This document shows positions 24,518 through 33,833 of a stretch of DNA of 64,000 nt, piece after piece. This stretch comes from Magicicada septendecula (lineage: Eukaryota > Arthropoda > Insecta > Hemiptera > Cicadidae): assembly GCA_034769895.1 (NCBI GenBank), contig CM068367.1:692592268-692656267 (forward strand). Reading direction: 5' to 3'. Every line of letters starts with the position of its first letter. Within the stretch, counting starts at the first letter, position 1. Under the pieces are notes generated by a model. The model did no database searches, had not been told where the DNA came from, and saw only the letters and a list, made by a program, of their open reading frames with translations. The position numbers and the translations under genes were made by a program.

Positions 24518-26651
24518 GATCGTCAGTTTCCCCTGTTCTAAAAGTAAGATGGAGAAGTTATGTCCTGTTGTTTCGTTGTTTATTGTGGTTGATTTTGATT
24601 TTTGAGTATTGTAGAGTCGGTCCATGCCACATTCCTCGGTTGATTTCCCTGAAGTTTTATTTTGGGTTGAGAGTTGTGTAGACTGTGGAGAAGTAAACCC
24701 CCCCCTGCTAGTTACGCTGCATTTGAAAAGGTAAGAGAAGGGATTGATGTTCGCGTGCCCTCTGCGCGGTCTTCTCTGCTTTGTGAATCGGGTCCGCCCA
24801 CCCTAGTGTGGGGAGGTGGGCCAGTCGTGTGTCAAGGATTGATGATGCCTTGTTTGCTGCACATGGCTGGTCGGTCCACGAGGTGGACGGTTCTCGAAGG
24901 GTACTCGCATATCAAGGTTAGTAGCACCTTGTTGGCCTTCGGGCGTGAATATGTGAGTACCAGGGAGAGTTAGGTGGTGGTCACCGGAGAGGGTGACGTG
25001 TTGGGGCGGTCCCGAGAGTTTGGCAGGGAGGAGAGGACTCGCGTGGGGGATGGTCGCAGTGTGGTAGAAATTTTCAGTCCTGGGAAGGGGGGGAATAGTG
25101 TCATTGGTCCTGGTGGAAGAGTTTTGTTCCGTGATAGAAGTCTGTGGTCCTGGGTCTCAGTTGTTAGATTTAGGAGGCCTTGGTGGTCAGTTCTCAAAGC
25201 TGGTTTCGGCGATTCTTTTCTTTCTCCTGTTCTGTTCTGTTCCTTATATCTGCATGCGGACCAGGGCCCGGCGAGCATGCAGGACGCACACTTACATCTT
25301 CTCTTTCAGACACACATTGACAGACTTACACCTCTTCCTTCTGCATCTTTCGTTTTCCTGAGTAACTGAACCCACCAAGTGCGAATTGGAACCTGGGATT
25401 TTCCAGGATTCCCACAGCCGTCGAGCTTGAGTACTGGTTTGATTTGGGTCAACCATGTTGCCCTTTTGGGGTGAGGGTGTGCCGTACTGGGTTCGGCATG
25501 TAGGCGATGTGTTTTTAAAACGAGCGGGCTTTGACGCCACGCGCGGCCGTTGCATCTCGTCGTCGTGGGCTATGCAGACTGTTTGTTGTGTAGCGATGAT
25601 ATCCAGTTGGCGCGCTCAGCTGTAATTGTGTATTCCTGCATCGGCGAGGTTTCGTGGTTAGACATTCACATCGAATCTTTCTCATTTCTATTTGAACCCT
25701 CAACCAGGTCATCTGCTCTCGACTGACGGCACTCATTGGTTCAGGACTTCGTTGCTCTTCTAAATGAGTGGCTGAATAAAGTTCTGCTCCAGGTGCTCGA
25801 ACAAGGGCGAGATGGGTGTCGGGTGTTGACGACCAACTGTCCACCCCCCTGGCAGAGACGACCCTTAAGCGATGATATGCCGTCAGTCGAGATCCACGCT
25901 TTCAGACACACTTATGACGCTACTCTGTCGCAGGACTCCTTAGTGCAACCGAGACACTACTGATCAGCCAAGGTTTGCTTAAGTGCGCCGGACTATCCAG
26001 GTAGAACCATTCTATTTATTTCATACTATCTCAACTACACTGTGAATTCACGGAAGCTCCCAGAAGCACACTCATGAGGCTTTTTTTTACTGCTAAAATT
26101 ATGCACAAACTCTCATGCTCAGTTCTGTGACTACATGTGTGAACCTTACATAATTAAGTCTAATGAAATCTATTATATCTTCTTATAATGTGTAAGAAAA
26201 TTACACACACACACATATCCGCAGGCTCTGCTCTAAGTTCTACCTTTTATCGAATTAAAGCCGTTCGAGAGTTAGTTATTTTCTGCTTTCATGTCATGCG
26301 GTCATGGCAGAATTCCGGTCACAGCGGGTGCTGTTTGATGTCTTTAAGTGTCGAAACTATTTTCATGATCACATACGCATATTGCTTATTATGATTAAAG
26401 TGATGGTTGATTATTATTTTGAGTCTCTGGTTTGGTTGGGGGCACTTACATTTTCCGGTGCTAATTACTTTGACATATTAATGATCCGTATCTGAGAATT
26501 ACCTAATTGCCTTGTTATTTATATATAATTGTGTATTTATTTATTCTTGTTGAAAAGGGTTATTATGAGGGGTTTTGTACAGAAATGAGGGGTGTGTGTT
26601 ATGTATGTTGTGTATGTGCTTGTGTGTAATCGTCATTTTTTTGGGGGGGAA

Positions 26652-27190
26652 TGTGTTATAAATTATATCATAAATGTGCTTACTAAGTTACTAAAAGGCT
26701 AGCCTATTTAAATTCTTTTTCTATACAACACTCAAGGATTAGTAATTTTCAATTTAACTTGTGAATAATATTCTTGCAACAATTAATTTGGACATAACGT
26801 GGCAGGATCTATACAATTTATAGTTAAACTTAACTTCACTCACATCTTATGCTGTAAAGAATATTGATATATTTATATATAATCCTGCAGTTCAATTTTA
26901 CTCATTGTTGAATTTATAACTTGTCATGTCATGTAAGAGTTGCATGCTTAATAAAGTTCACGCTTGTTTGTTAATAGACTTTTTCATTTGCAAGTCCTGT
27001 CATTCACCTGGGGGGACATGTCTGTAATTGTAACTTAGGCCTTTGCACACTTTTGCCTCCTCTAGGTCCTCCACCTAGTTCTAATATTATGTCTCTCCCC
27101 TTTAAAAAAAAAACTTAATAAAAATAAAATAAAATAAAATTCAAAAAAAATTTACAAAAAAAAAACTTATAAAGTAAAAGGGGGGTTTCA
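26652..27190 (+). repeat. LTR-like segment of unit 8
   Basis: The limits are as in the other units. It has lost a GATA-like tetranucleotide near its start (AAATTATATCATAAATG). Confidence 0.55.
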
Positions 27191-27464
27191 AATGGTAGAT
27201 CAGAGCGTGGTTATGATTCTATGGATGTTGTAGATATTATTTCTGCTTTATTTTTCTGAACTTTGGAAGTTTTAGAATCTGGGGACTTGCATTTATTTTT
27301 TTAAATGAAACTTAAGGCTCAAAGGAAGTATAGTACTTGAGTTTTTTTCGGATTCTTTGTCACTATGTTTTGTGAGTTAGATTTGTGTTAGGTGTTTCGT
27401 GAGCATTTATGTTAGGTTATTGTGTGTTGGGAATTGTGCAATTCTGGCGGCGGTATGTTACCAG
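26652..27464 (+). repeat. Array unit 8, left part (S type)
   Basis: The left part of an S unit is cut by the Polinton-type insertion. Its last six bases (taccag, 27459-27464) are the target copy repeated at 40223-40228, where the unit resumes. Confidence 0.9.
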
Positions 27465-28249
27465 AGTAGGGGGAAAATGAGGATTCAAACGCACAAAGGA
27501 ATGCCGCCTTTCTTAAAAAACACTAAAAAACATGATCTAAGAGATGACGCCGCCACCGCTGGACCCGCAGCATCCCGATGGACCACAGCACCGCGAATTT
27601 CCGCGAATAAATTTTTTTATTTATTTTATTTTATTTTTTTATTTTTTTAATTAAATTGATTTGGTGGGATGAAGTTCAATGGACCACCAGCATCCGTGAA
27701 TATAATTTTTTATTTTTTTAAGAAAGCTGATTTGCATATCAGTGGGTGGCGTTGGGTGGGTGGTTTTTTTATTTCATATCAGTGGGTGGTGGTGGGTGGG
27801 GGTGGTTCCAACTCGATGCATTATAGTGTATATTAAAATATATGATCAGGTGTACCAACCTTTGCATGTGTTCAAATTTGTCGTGTGTTATAATGTATAT
27901 TAAATCTATATGATCAGATGTACCAACCTCTGTATTATTATTATAGTGTATAGATATTTTATATGAGCAGGGTTGTCAACATTTTCTGCGGTGGGGGGGA
28001 GGGAAATTCAAATATGGGTTATATTGTGTATGTATAGAGCAGATCTGTCAGCATTTTTTTTTCTCTTCTGTGGTGGGAAATGCAAACTATATGATCATAA
28101 TTGGTACTCTCTCTCGCTCTCTCACACGTTGTGTATGTCTCTCTCTCTCACTCTCTCTTGTTGTCAAACCGTTCTCCTCTCTCTCTGTAGTCAGTACCGA
28201 GCGCATGTATATGAAATTAGAAAGTTTATATTTATTCGACAAATATTAA

Positions 28250-28364
<115 letters not shown>

Positions 28365-28977
28365 TTCACACGTTTCAACTATGCAAGGTTCCATACCCTT
28401 TCTCCTGTCTCCCTCTCGTACATTGAGTAGTCGGTGTGATGAATAAATAATTTTAGCACTATCTCTCTTTCGTTGTCAAAACGTCGTCTTCATTTTTCAA
28501 TGTATTAAATAATTAATTAATAGTTTATAATGCAGTCAGTGTGATTGATCCTTGTTAGAAATATATATATTTGGTGTCAATGAACTACTTACCTGTTATG
28601 TTGTTACAGATGACAAATCCATACGTTAACGGCTTAGCAATCTGGTACAATACTTCTGTTTTAAGGTTCAGTAGTGTATAGCGAAATAAATTAAAATTAT
28701 ACACACACATGAAAACGGTGGTTGAAATTCATACAAATCTTCTGATGTTACAGTTCACAAAAATAAATTAATTGTACACATGTTCAGAGGTGTAGAGTGA
28801 AATAAAATAAAGTCATAATTTGTTTAAATGATTAAATATATTTTAACATTCATAATTAAATAAATACATTATAAAATTGATATTTTTTGAAAGTTTATAT
28901 ATATAATTGTGTGTCGTACTTGTAGGAGAAGCAACCTGCAACATAACAATACAACAACATTAAAATCATGTTAAATA

Positions 28978-29099
<122 letters not shown>

Positions 29100-29464
29100 G
29101 CATGCACACGCATACGTAACGTAATCACACGCATACATACATACAACGTACACACGTTTGGGTTACACCATACGCGCACGCGCACACACACACACACACA
29201 CACACAAACGTACACGCACACAGACGTACACGCACACACATACATACATACAACGTGCATACGTTGGGCTTGAATCATGTGTAAGACGTTACAATCCTTG
29301 AAGTGTTTAATAATAATATATAATCGTTCTAGTGTTATCGTTTGCTGCAACAGGTAACGCAGTTTACAAATAATTACATATAGGTTCAGAGGCGTATAGT
29401 GAGATAAATTAAAAATAGAAATTAATGTCCATTCATCAAACTTTGTAAAATAATAGTACATAAA

Positions 29465-29527
29465 CTTACGTTTACTGCCGTCCGAACTGAAGTATGGAGA
29501 GGCAATAACTATAGATATCACAGTAAG
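29465..29527 (-). promoter_or_regulatory. Promoter plus leader-exon module, left TIR copy
   Basis: Read on the minus strand this has a TCAGT initiator-like site (complement of 29486-29490), about 20 nt of leader, and a splice-donor-like AAAC|GTAAGT (GT at 29468-29469). The same module lies upstream of both left-side minus-strand genes and, mirrored, at 38101-38165. This copy points outward into the terminal repeat, where no gene follows. Confidence 0.45.
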
Positions 29528-29541
29528 ATTTTTTGTTGTTG

Positions 29542-29582
29542 TTCACGCAACGCGCGCACATACAGACGCATACGCAACGTAA

Positions 29583-29674
<92 letters not shown>

Positions 29675-30093
29675 GCATACGCAACGTAACCAAACACGCA
29701 ACGCGCCCACACACAGACGCAAACGCAACGTAATCATACACATACATACAACGTGTACACGTTTGGTTTGAATCATGTACATGTAGGGCCAATAAACAGA
29801 TAACAGATTTAAATATGCTATAGTCATTGTAAGACGTTACAATCATTGAAGTGTTTAATAAGTAAATTGTATGTATGTATATATCACTGAATAATAATAA
29901 TATAATCGTTCTAGTGTTATCGTTTGCTGCAACAGGTAAAGCAGTTACAAATAATTACATATAGGTTCAGAGGCGTATAGTGAAATAAATTAAAAATCCA
30001 TTCATCAAAACTTTTTAAATTAGAATCTGCACTACATTCAAACATACGCACACACAATGATAAAAAATTGTTTATTAAAAGTAGTTTGTTACC
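29542..30093. other. Spacer with CA microsatellite and duplicated TIR pieces
   Basis: No gene is seen. It holds a CA tract (29584-29671), ACGCAACGTAATC-type imperfect repeats, and a second copy (about 29896-30035) of terminal-repeat sequence also present at 29318-29445. An AATAAA for the 98-aa gene lies on the minus strand at 30071-30076. Confidence 0.7.
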
Positions 30094-30390
30094 TTAACGA
30101 GGTACGATTTCCATATGTACTGTTTGATTCCTCATGCCTCGAAACACGAGATGTAGGTCGCTGGGGCTTATATGACGGAGCTCTTCATCTGTAAAGACGC
30201 AAGCATACCTCTTAGGTAGATATACACGATAGCGTAGCTCACCATCTTCCAACGTTACAAGCACAGACTTCCCATATCTTGTGTCCACATGCACCATGTT
30301 AACAATCGGATACTGCTTGTTCAATGTTAATTCTGCACACCGTTTGTACTCAATAGCAGAAACTGCATTGAATTTTGTGATAAACGACAT
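30094..30390 (-). CDS. Small putative OB-fold/ssDNA-binding-like protein (98 aa)
   Basis: The start is the ATG at 30388-30390 (MSFITKFN), the first in-frame ATG ahead of the conserved part; the frame also continues upstream without a conserved look. The body has a T-R-Y-G-K-S-V-L-V strand-like motif, then Y-R-V-Y-L-P-K-R-Y, then F-T-D-E-E-L, and ends HMEIVPR. This spacing recalls small proteins encoded beside family-B polymerases in other invertebrate elements, which I believe are OB-fold ssDNA-binding proteins. That identification is from memory and untested. If right, it would coat single strands during replication by the element's polymerase. An AATAAA follows about 18 nt after the stop. 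The promoter-like module at 30673-30735 lies upstream. A second, gutted copy of this gene's flanks sits at 38166-38400. Confidence 0.6.
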   Translation of the reverse strand: MSFITKFNAVSAIEYKRCAELTLNKQYPIVNMVHVDTRYGKSVLVTLEDGELRYRVYLPKRYACVFTDEELRHISPSDLHLVFRGMRNQTVHMEIVPR

Positions 30391-30672
30391 TATTAGAAGT
30401 GAAGACGTCTGTATCAAACGAGGCGGAACTAAACAATGACTACAAAGAAGACTAGTGAAAGTAATGGTGGTGGTGGTGATGTGGTCATCAGGAAAGTTCA
30501 CGTTCATCGCCCGAAGCTTTGCATGTACATACACACAGGCAGAATTAGCGCTGTTACAATATATATATATTAGGAAAGTCAAGCCCACAGACTACTAGAA
30601 ATAGTTATCGTTTGAAAAAAAAGAAACCGCACATTACGAACTAATGTCGTTACAATAATAATAATACATAAA

Positions 30673-30735
30673 CTTACGTTTACGGTCGTCCAAACTGAAG
30701 TATGGAGTGACAATAACTATAGATATCACAGTAAG
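30673..30735 (-). promoter_or_regulatory. Promoter plus leader-exon module for the 98-aa gene
   Basis: On the minus strand a TCAGT initiator-like site (complement of 30694-30698) is followed by a short leader and a GTAAGT donor (GT at 30676-30677). Acceptor-like ends occur downstream before the ATG; the one at about 30555 (TATTGTAACAG) is the best. A nearer T-run ends in CAA instead of CAG. Confidence 0.5.
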
Positions 30736-30988
30736 AATTTTTGTTGTTGTTTTTAACAGGTGATGTTTTTCATCCCCTGAAGCTTTGTATGCAGAATTAT
30801 GACTGTTACATAATATATATTAGGAAAGTCGACAGAAATAGTTATCGCCTGCAGCAAGAATTTTTGTTGTTGTTTTTAACAGATGGTGTTTTTCATCCCC
30901 TGAAGCTTTGCTTGTACATACATGCAGAATTATGGCTGTTACATAATATATATTAGGAAAGTCGACAGAAATAGTTATCGCCTGCAGC
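30734..30988. repeat. Tandem direct duplication of about 120-130 bp
   Basis: Two copies (about 30734-30854 and 30856-30988) each run from AAGAATTTTTGTTGTTG through TTTTTCATCCCCTGAAGC to GTTATCGCCTGCAGC. No gene is seen in 30740-31030 apart from these copies. Confidence 0.8.
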
Positions 30989-31032
30989 CATATACAAGTT
31001 TACCTAATGAAATTAACAATGCTATGAGACAC

Positions 31033-31539
31033 TTACATTACAAATGTTTGTATAACAGAAAAATCATTAATTATCCACTCTCTAAGTGCGTGCACATTAT
31101 GGTTTGTACATAGTGTAGAAGAAGAATTGCAATGTGTAAGACATAACGCCCCAGGAATGTCTTTTGGTACGTCTTTTGGGCAACCAATGTCATCAAGATT
31201 TATTATATGATAATGAATTATTTTCGATTCTAAAAAACGTTTTTTCTCAAGACCCTTCACAAACACATATTTATATATGTTCGTATACGTTGTTAACACT
31301 GAAACAAGATTGTCGTACGGTGTCTCTCCTTCATCCCATCTTAGTCCATGATAGTTTGTCGTTAACCAGCAGTTGGTTCTAGTGTATTTCGAATTCGTAA
31401 CGACTGTAGCAGGCGGGGCGAAAATCCAATGTCTGCATGCAAAACGTGTTACGTCCATAACCGACAACTCCTTTACTATATAATTGCCGTTGTCATCATA
31501 AAAGCAGTGAAAGTCAATTATTACAGCAGCGTTTTCCAT
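31033..31539 (-). CDS. Putative RNase H/DEDD-like protein (168 aa), function unproven
   Basis: The preferred start is the ATG at 31537-31539 (MENAAVII). It sits 4 nt after an acceptor-like T-run ending ATAG, so an ATG 30 bases upstream (31567-31569) would lie in the leader intron. The N-terminus, VIIDFHCF then NYIVKELSVMD, looks like the first two strands of an RNase H-type fold with an early Asp. A KGLEKKRFL segment and a C-terminal C-x2-H...C-x3-N-V-x2-L-x2-W pattern follow. I recall similar proteins in invertebrate mobile elements but cannot name the family. A full catalytic DEDD set is not evident (H stands where E is expected in the first motif). The promoter-like module at 31621-31685 is directly upstream. 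Confidence 0.6.
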   Translation of the reverse strand: MENAAVIIDFHCFYDDNGNYIVKELSVMDVTRFACRHWIFAPPATVVTNSKYTRTNCWLTTNYHGLRWDEGETPYDNLVSVLTTYTNIYKYVFVKGLEKKRFLESKIIHYHIINLDDIGCPKDVPKDIPGALCLTHCNSSSTLCTNHNVHALREWIINDFSVIQTFVM

Positions 31540-31620
31540 TATACTATAAAAAAAAAAGGAACCACACATTACAAACTAATATTTATAAACACAAAGATCG
31601 TTACAATAATAATACACAAA

Positions 31621-31685
31621 CTTACGTTTACTGTCGTCCGAACTGAAGCGTGGAGAGAGAATAACTAACGATATCACAGTGAGAA
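31621..31685 (-). promoter_or_regulatory. Promoter plus leader-exon module for the 168-aa gene
   Basis: On the minus strand a TCAGT initiator-like site (complement of 31642-31646) is followed by about 20 nt and a GTAAGT donor (GT at 31624-31625). The acceptor-like T-run ending TATAG lies at about 31544-31554, giving an intron of about 80 nt just before the ATG. Confidence 0.55.
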
Positions 31686-31689
31686 TTCT

Positions 31690-31945
31690 TTTTGTTTTTA
31701 ACAGATGGATTTTAGCAGGAGGGGGAGCAGAGTCGCCGTCGGCAATTAATTTGGCACGTACGTAAGATTTTAATAAAACAATTATCAGTTTTAAATAATA
31801 ATTGTCGGAAACATCCCCGACTTAAAAAAATATAGTTTACCTTGTAGTATAAAATTCAAACTATTAAATTGTCTCTCTCACACACATTTCTGATTACTAT
31901 ACAACTAATTGCATGTATGTTCAGATGGTTCTACCGAAATCAACC

Positions 31946-31988
<43 letters not shown>

Positions 31989-32140
31989 ATTCGCTAAATC
32001 CGCCTTTCACTTTCTAATATGACACATGACACTCATTAGTTGCACCCATCACAAGTAATTATTGATTAGAAAGTATTCACGTCCAAACAAACACCGGCTG
32101 TCCCCTACCACCGGAGACCAATATATATATACTCAACAAA
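31690..32140. other. Non-coding spacer with TG microsatellite
   Basis: No gene is recognised. It contains a TG tract (31949-31984). It separates the leftward genes from the rightward polymerase promoter region. Confidence 0.6.
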
Positions 32141-32231
32141 TTTAGTGATAAATTCTCATTTGACCTGCTTGCGTGCACTGACAAATCTATCATGACATTT
32201 TTAATAGGTGGAAGACTGTATTTATGTGCAA

Positions 32232-32283
32232 TCGCAGTATACAAGTTTCTGTGTGTAGTCAACATACGATAGTTTTGGTAAGT
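32232..32283 (+). promoter_or_regulatory. Candidate polymerase promoter/leader, copy 1
   Basis: GCAGTATACAAG stands in the initiator position, with T changed to G relative to copies 2 and 3. About 44 nt of leader and a GTAAGT donor (GT at 32278-32279) follow. Confidence 0.35.
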
Positions 32284-32731
32284 ATAATTTATTGTATGTA
32301 CAGATTTTATTTAAACGTAAAAATTATTTGCATTAAAACATTATTTAATACATGTATGTTCAAATCACAATTTATGAAATATATTCTTACCGTATTTTTT
32401 ATATTACACTTCTAATTGAAGATATATATATTTTAATTTAATACATGTGTGTGTAAGCGTATGCGTATGATCAAATTACAATTTTCTGAATATATTCTTA
32501 ACGTACTTTTATTCTTAACGCACTTTTAGTTGAAGATATATATTTGAATTTAATACAATTTTCTGAAATATATTCTTACTGTACCTTTTATACACTTCTA
32601 ATTGAAGATATATATATTTTTAGGTATAACTGAATTTTATCGGATTCACACTGACTGCTTGCGTGCGTTGATAAATCTATCTCAACAGTTTTTTTTTAAT
32701 AGTTGAAAGACTGCTTGAATTATTGTACGTT

Positions 32732-32785
32732 TCAGTATACACAAGTTCCTGTGTGTGTAGTCAACATTCGTTAGTTTGGTAAGCA
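32732..32785 (+). promoter_or_regulatory. Candidate polymerase promoter/leader, copy 2
   Basis: TCAGTATACACAAG (TCAGT initiator at 32732-32736) is followed by a leader of about 45 nt and a GTAAGC donor (GT at 32779-32780). Confidence 0.4.
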
Positions 32786-32826
32786 TAATTTATCAAGTGC
32801 ATTATTTATTGATGTAATACATGTAT

Positions 32827-32867
<41 letters not shown>

Positions 32868-33351
32868 ATCAAATTATTATTATCATCTGAAACAGAACAG
32901 TATATATAGATTCGAGTGGTATGTAAGACACTGTTATATGTTACTAAAATCATACGTAATTGGACCTAACATGATCCATGCTAACGTATGCGTTCGTTAG
33001 GTGTACGTGTGCATCTGTGTGTGTGTGTGTGTTCGTGTGTGCGTACGTTGCGTATGCGTCTGTGTGTGTATGTGTGTAAGCGTATGCGTATGATCAAATT
33101 ACAATTTTCTGAATATATTCTTAACGTACTTTTATTCTTAACGCACTTTTAATTGAAGATATATATTTGAATTTAATACAATTTTCTGAAATATATTCTT
33201 ACTGTACCTTTTATACACTTCTAATTGAAGATATATATATTTTTAGGTATAACTGAATTTTATCGGATTCACACTGACTGCTTGCGTGCGTTGATAAATC
33301 TATCTCAGCAGTTTTTTAATAGTTGAAAGACTGTTTGAATTATTGTGCGTC

Positions 33352-33405
33352 TCAGTATACACAAGTTCCTGTGTGTGTATTCAACATACGTTAGTTTGGT
33401 AAGCA
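33352..33405 (+). promoter_or_regulatory. Candidate polymerase promoter/leader, copy 3 (nearest)
   Basis: TCAGTATACACAAG is at 33352 and a GTAAGC donor has its GT at 33399-33400. A matching acceptor (GTTTTTCAG) ends at 33801, 32 nt before the proposed polymerase ATG. Confidence 0.45.
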
Positions 33406-33833
33406 TAATTTATCAAGTGCATTATTTATTGATTTAATACATGTATGTGTGTGTGTGATCAAATTATTATTATTATCTGAAACAGAACAGTATATATAGA
33501 TTCGAGTGGTATGTAAGACGCTGTTATATGTTACTAAAATCATAACAAATATTTTCATTCTAAGCATATTTATTGGTGTACATGTATTATGTAAATCATC
33601 TCTTTTTCAGTCATCTACGTAAGTGCATTTGAATTATTTGCGCATGCGCATAACAGCTTTTAGTACAGTTGCACACACCTCGCCACTCACTTGCAACAAC
33701 GTCTTACTTATCACACGTTCAGGCGCTACAAATTGATATATAAATCGTTTAAGATACACTAACATAATACCAGCGTTATAACAGTACCTTTTGTTTTTCA
33801 GTATTCATTCATTCTCTCTCTCTCTTGAAGATC

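Larger units (their letters stand above)
22603..26651 (+). repeat. Array unit 7, long (L) type
   Basis: This 4049-bp L unit is a near copy of unit 6. Its CRE-like palindrome is altered to TGACGCCA. Confidence 0.85.
32141..33545 (+). repeat. Three tandem copies of an upstream regulatory repeat
   Basis: The sequence from about 32450 to 32940 is repeated at about 33072-33540, and a more diverged copy lies at about 32141-32420. Each copy has a GCTTGCGTGC...GATAAATCTATC block, an AGTATACA-AAGTT block and a GGTAAG donor-like end. A GT microsatellite (32832-32864) and a GTGTGTAAGCGTATGCGTATG block lie within or between them. No protein-coding gene is seen. Confidence 0.75.

Noticed and set aside
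1-27464. CRISPR array or ribosomal/histone gene cluster as explanation of the tandem repeats
   Set aside because: Units are kilobases long without spacers, and neither rRNA-like sequence nor histone frames are present.
30094-30588. Longer 164-codon version of the 98-aa gene
   Set aside because: The upstream part opens at GTG, is low-complexity (poly-Thr) and overlaps the leader intron/acceptor region.
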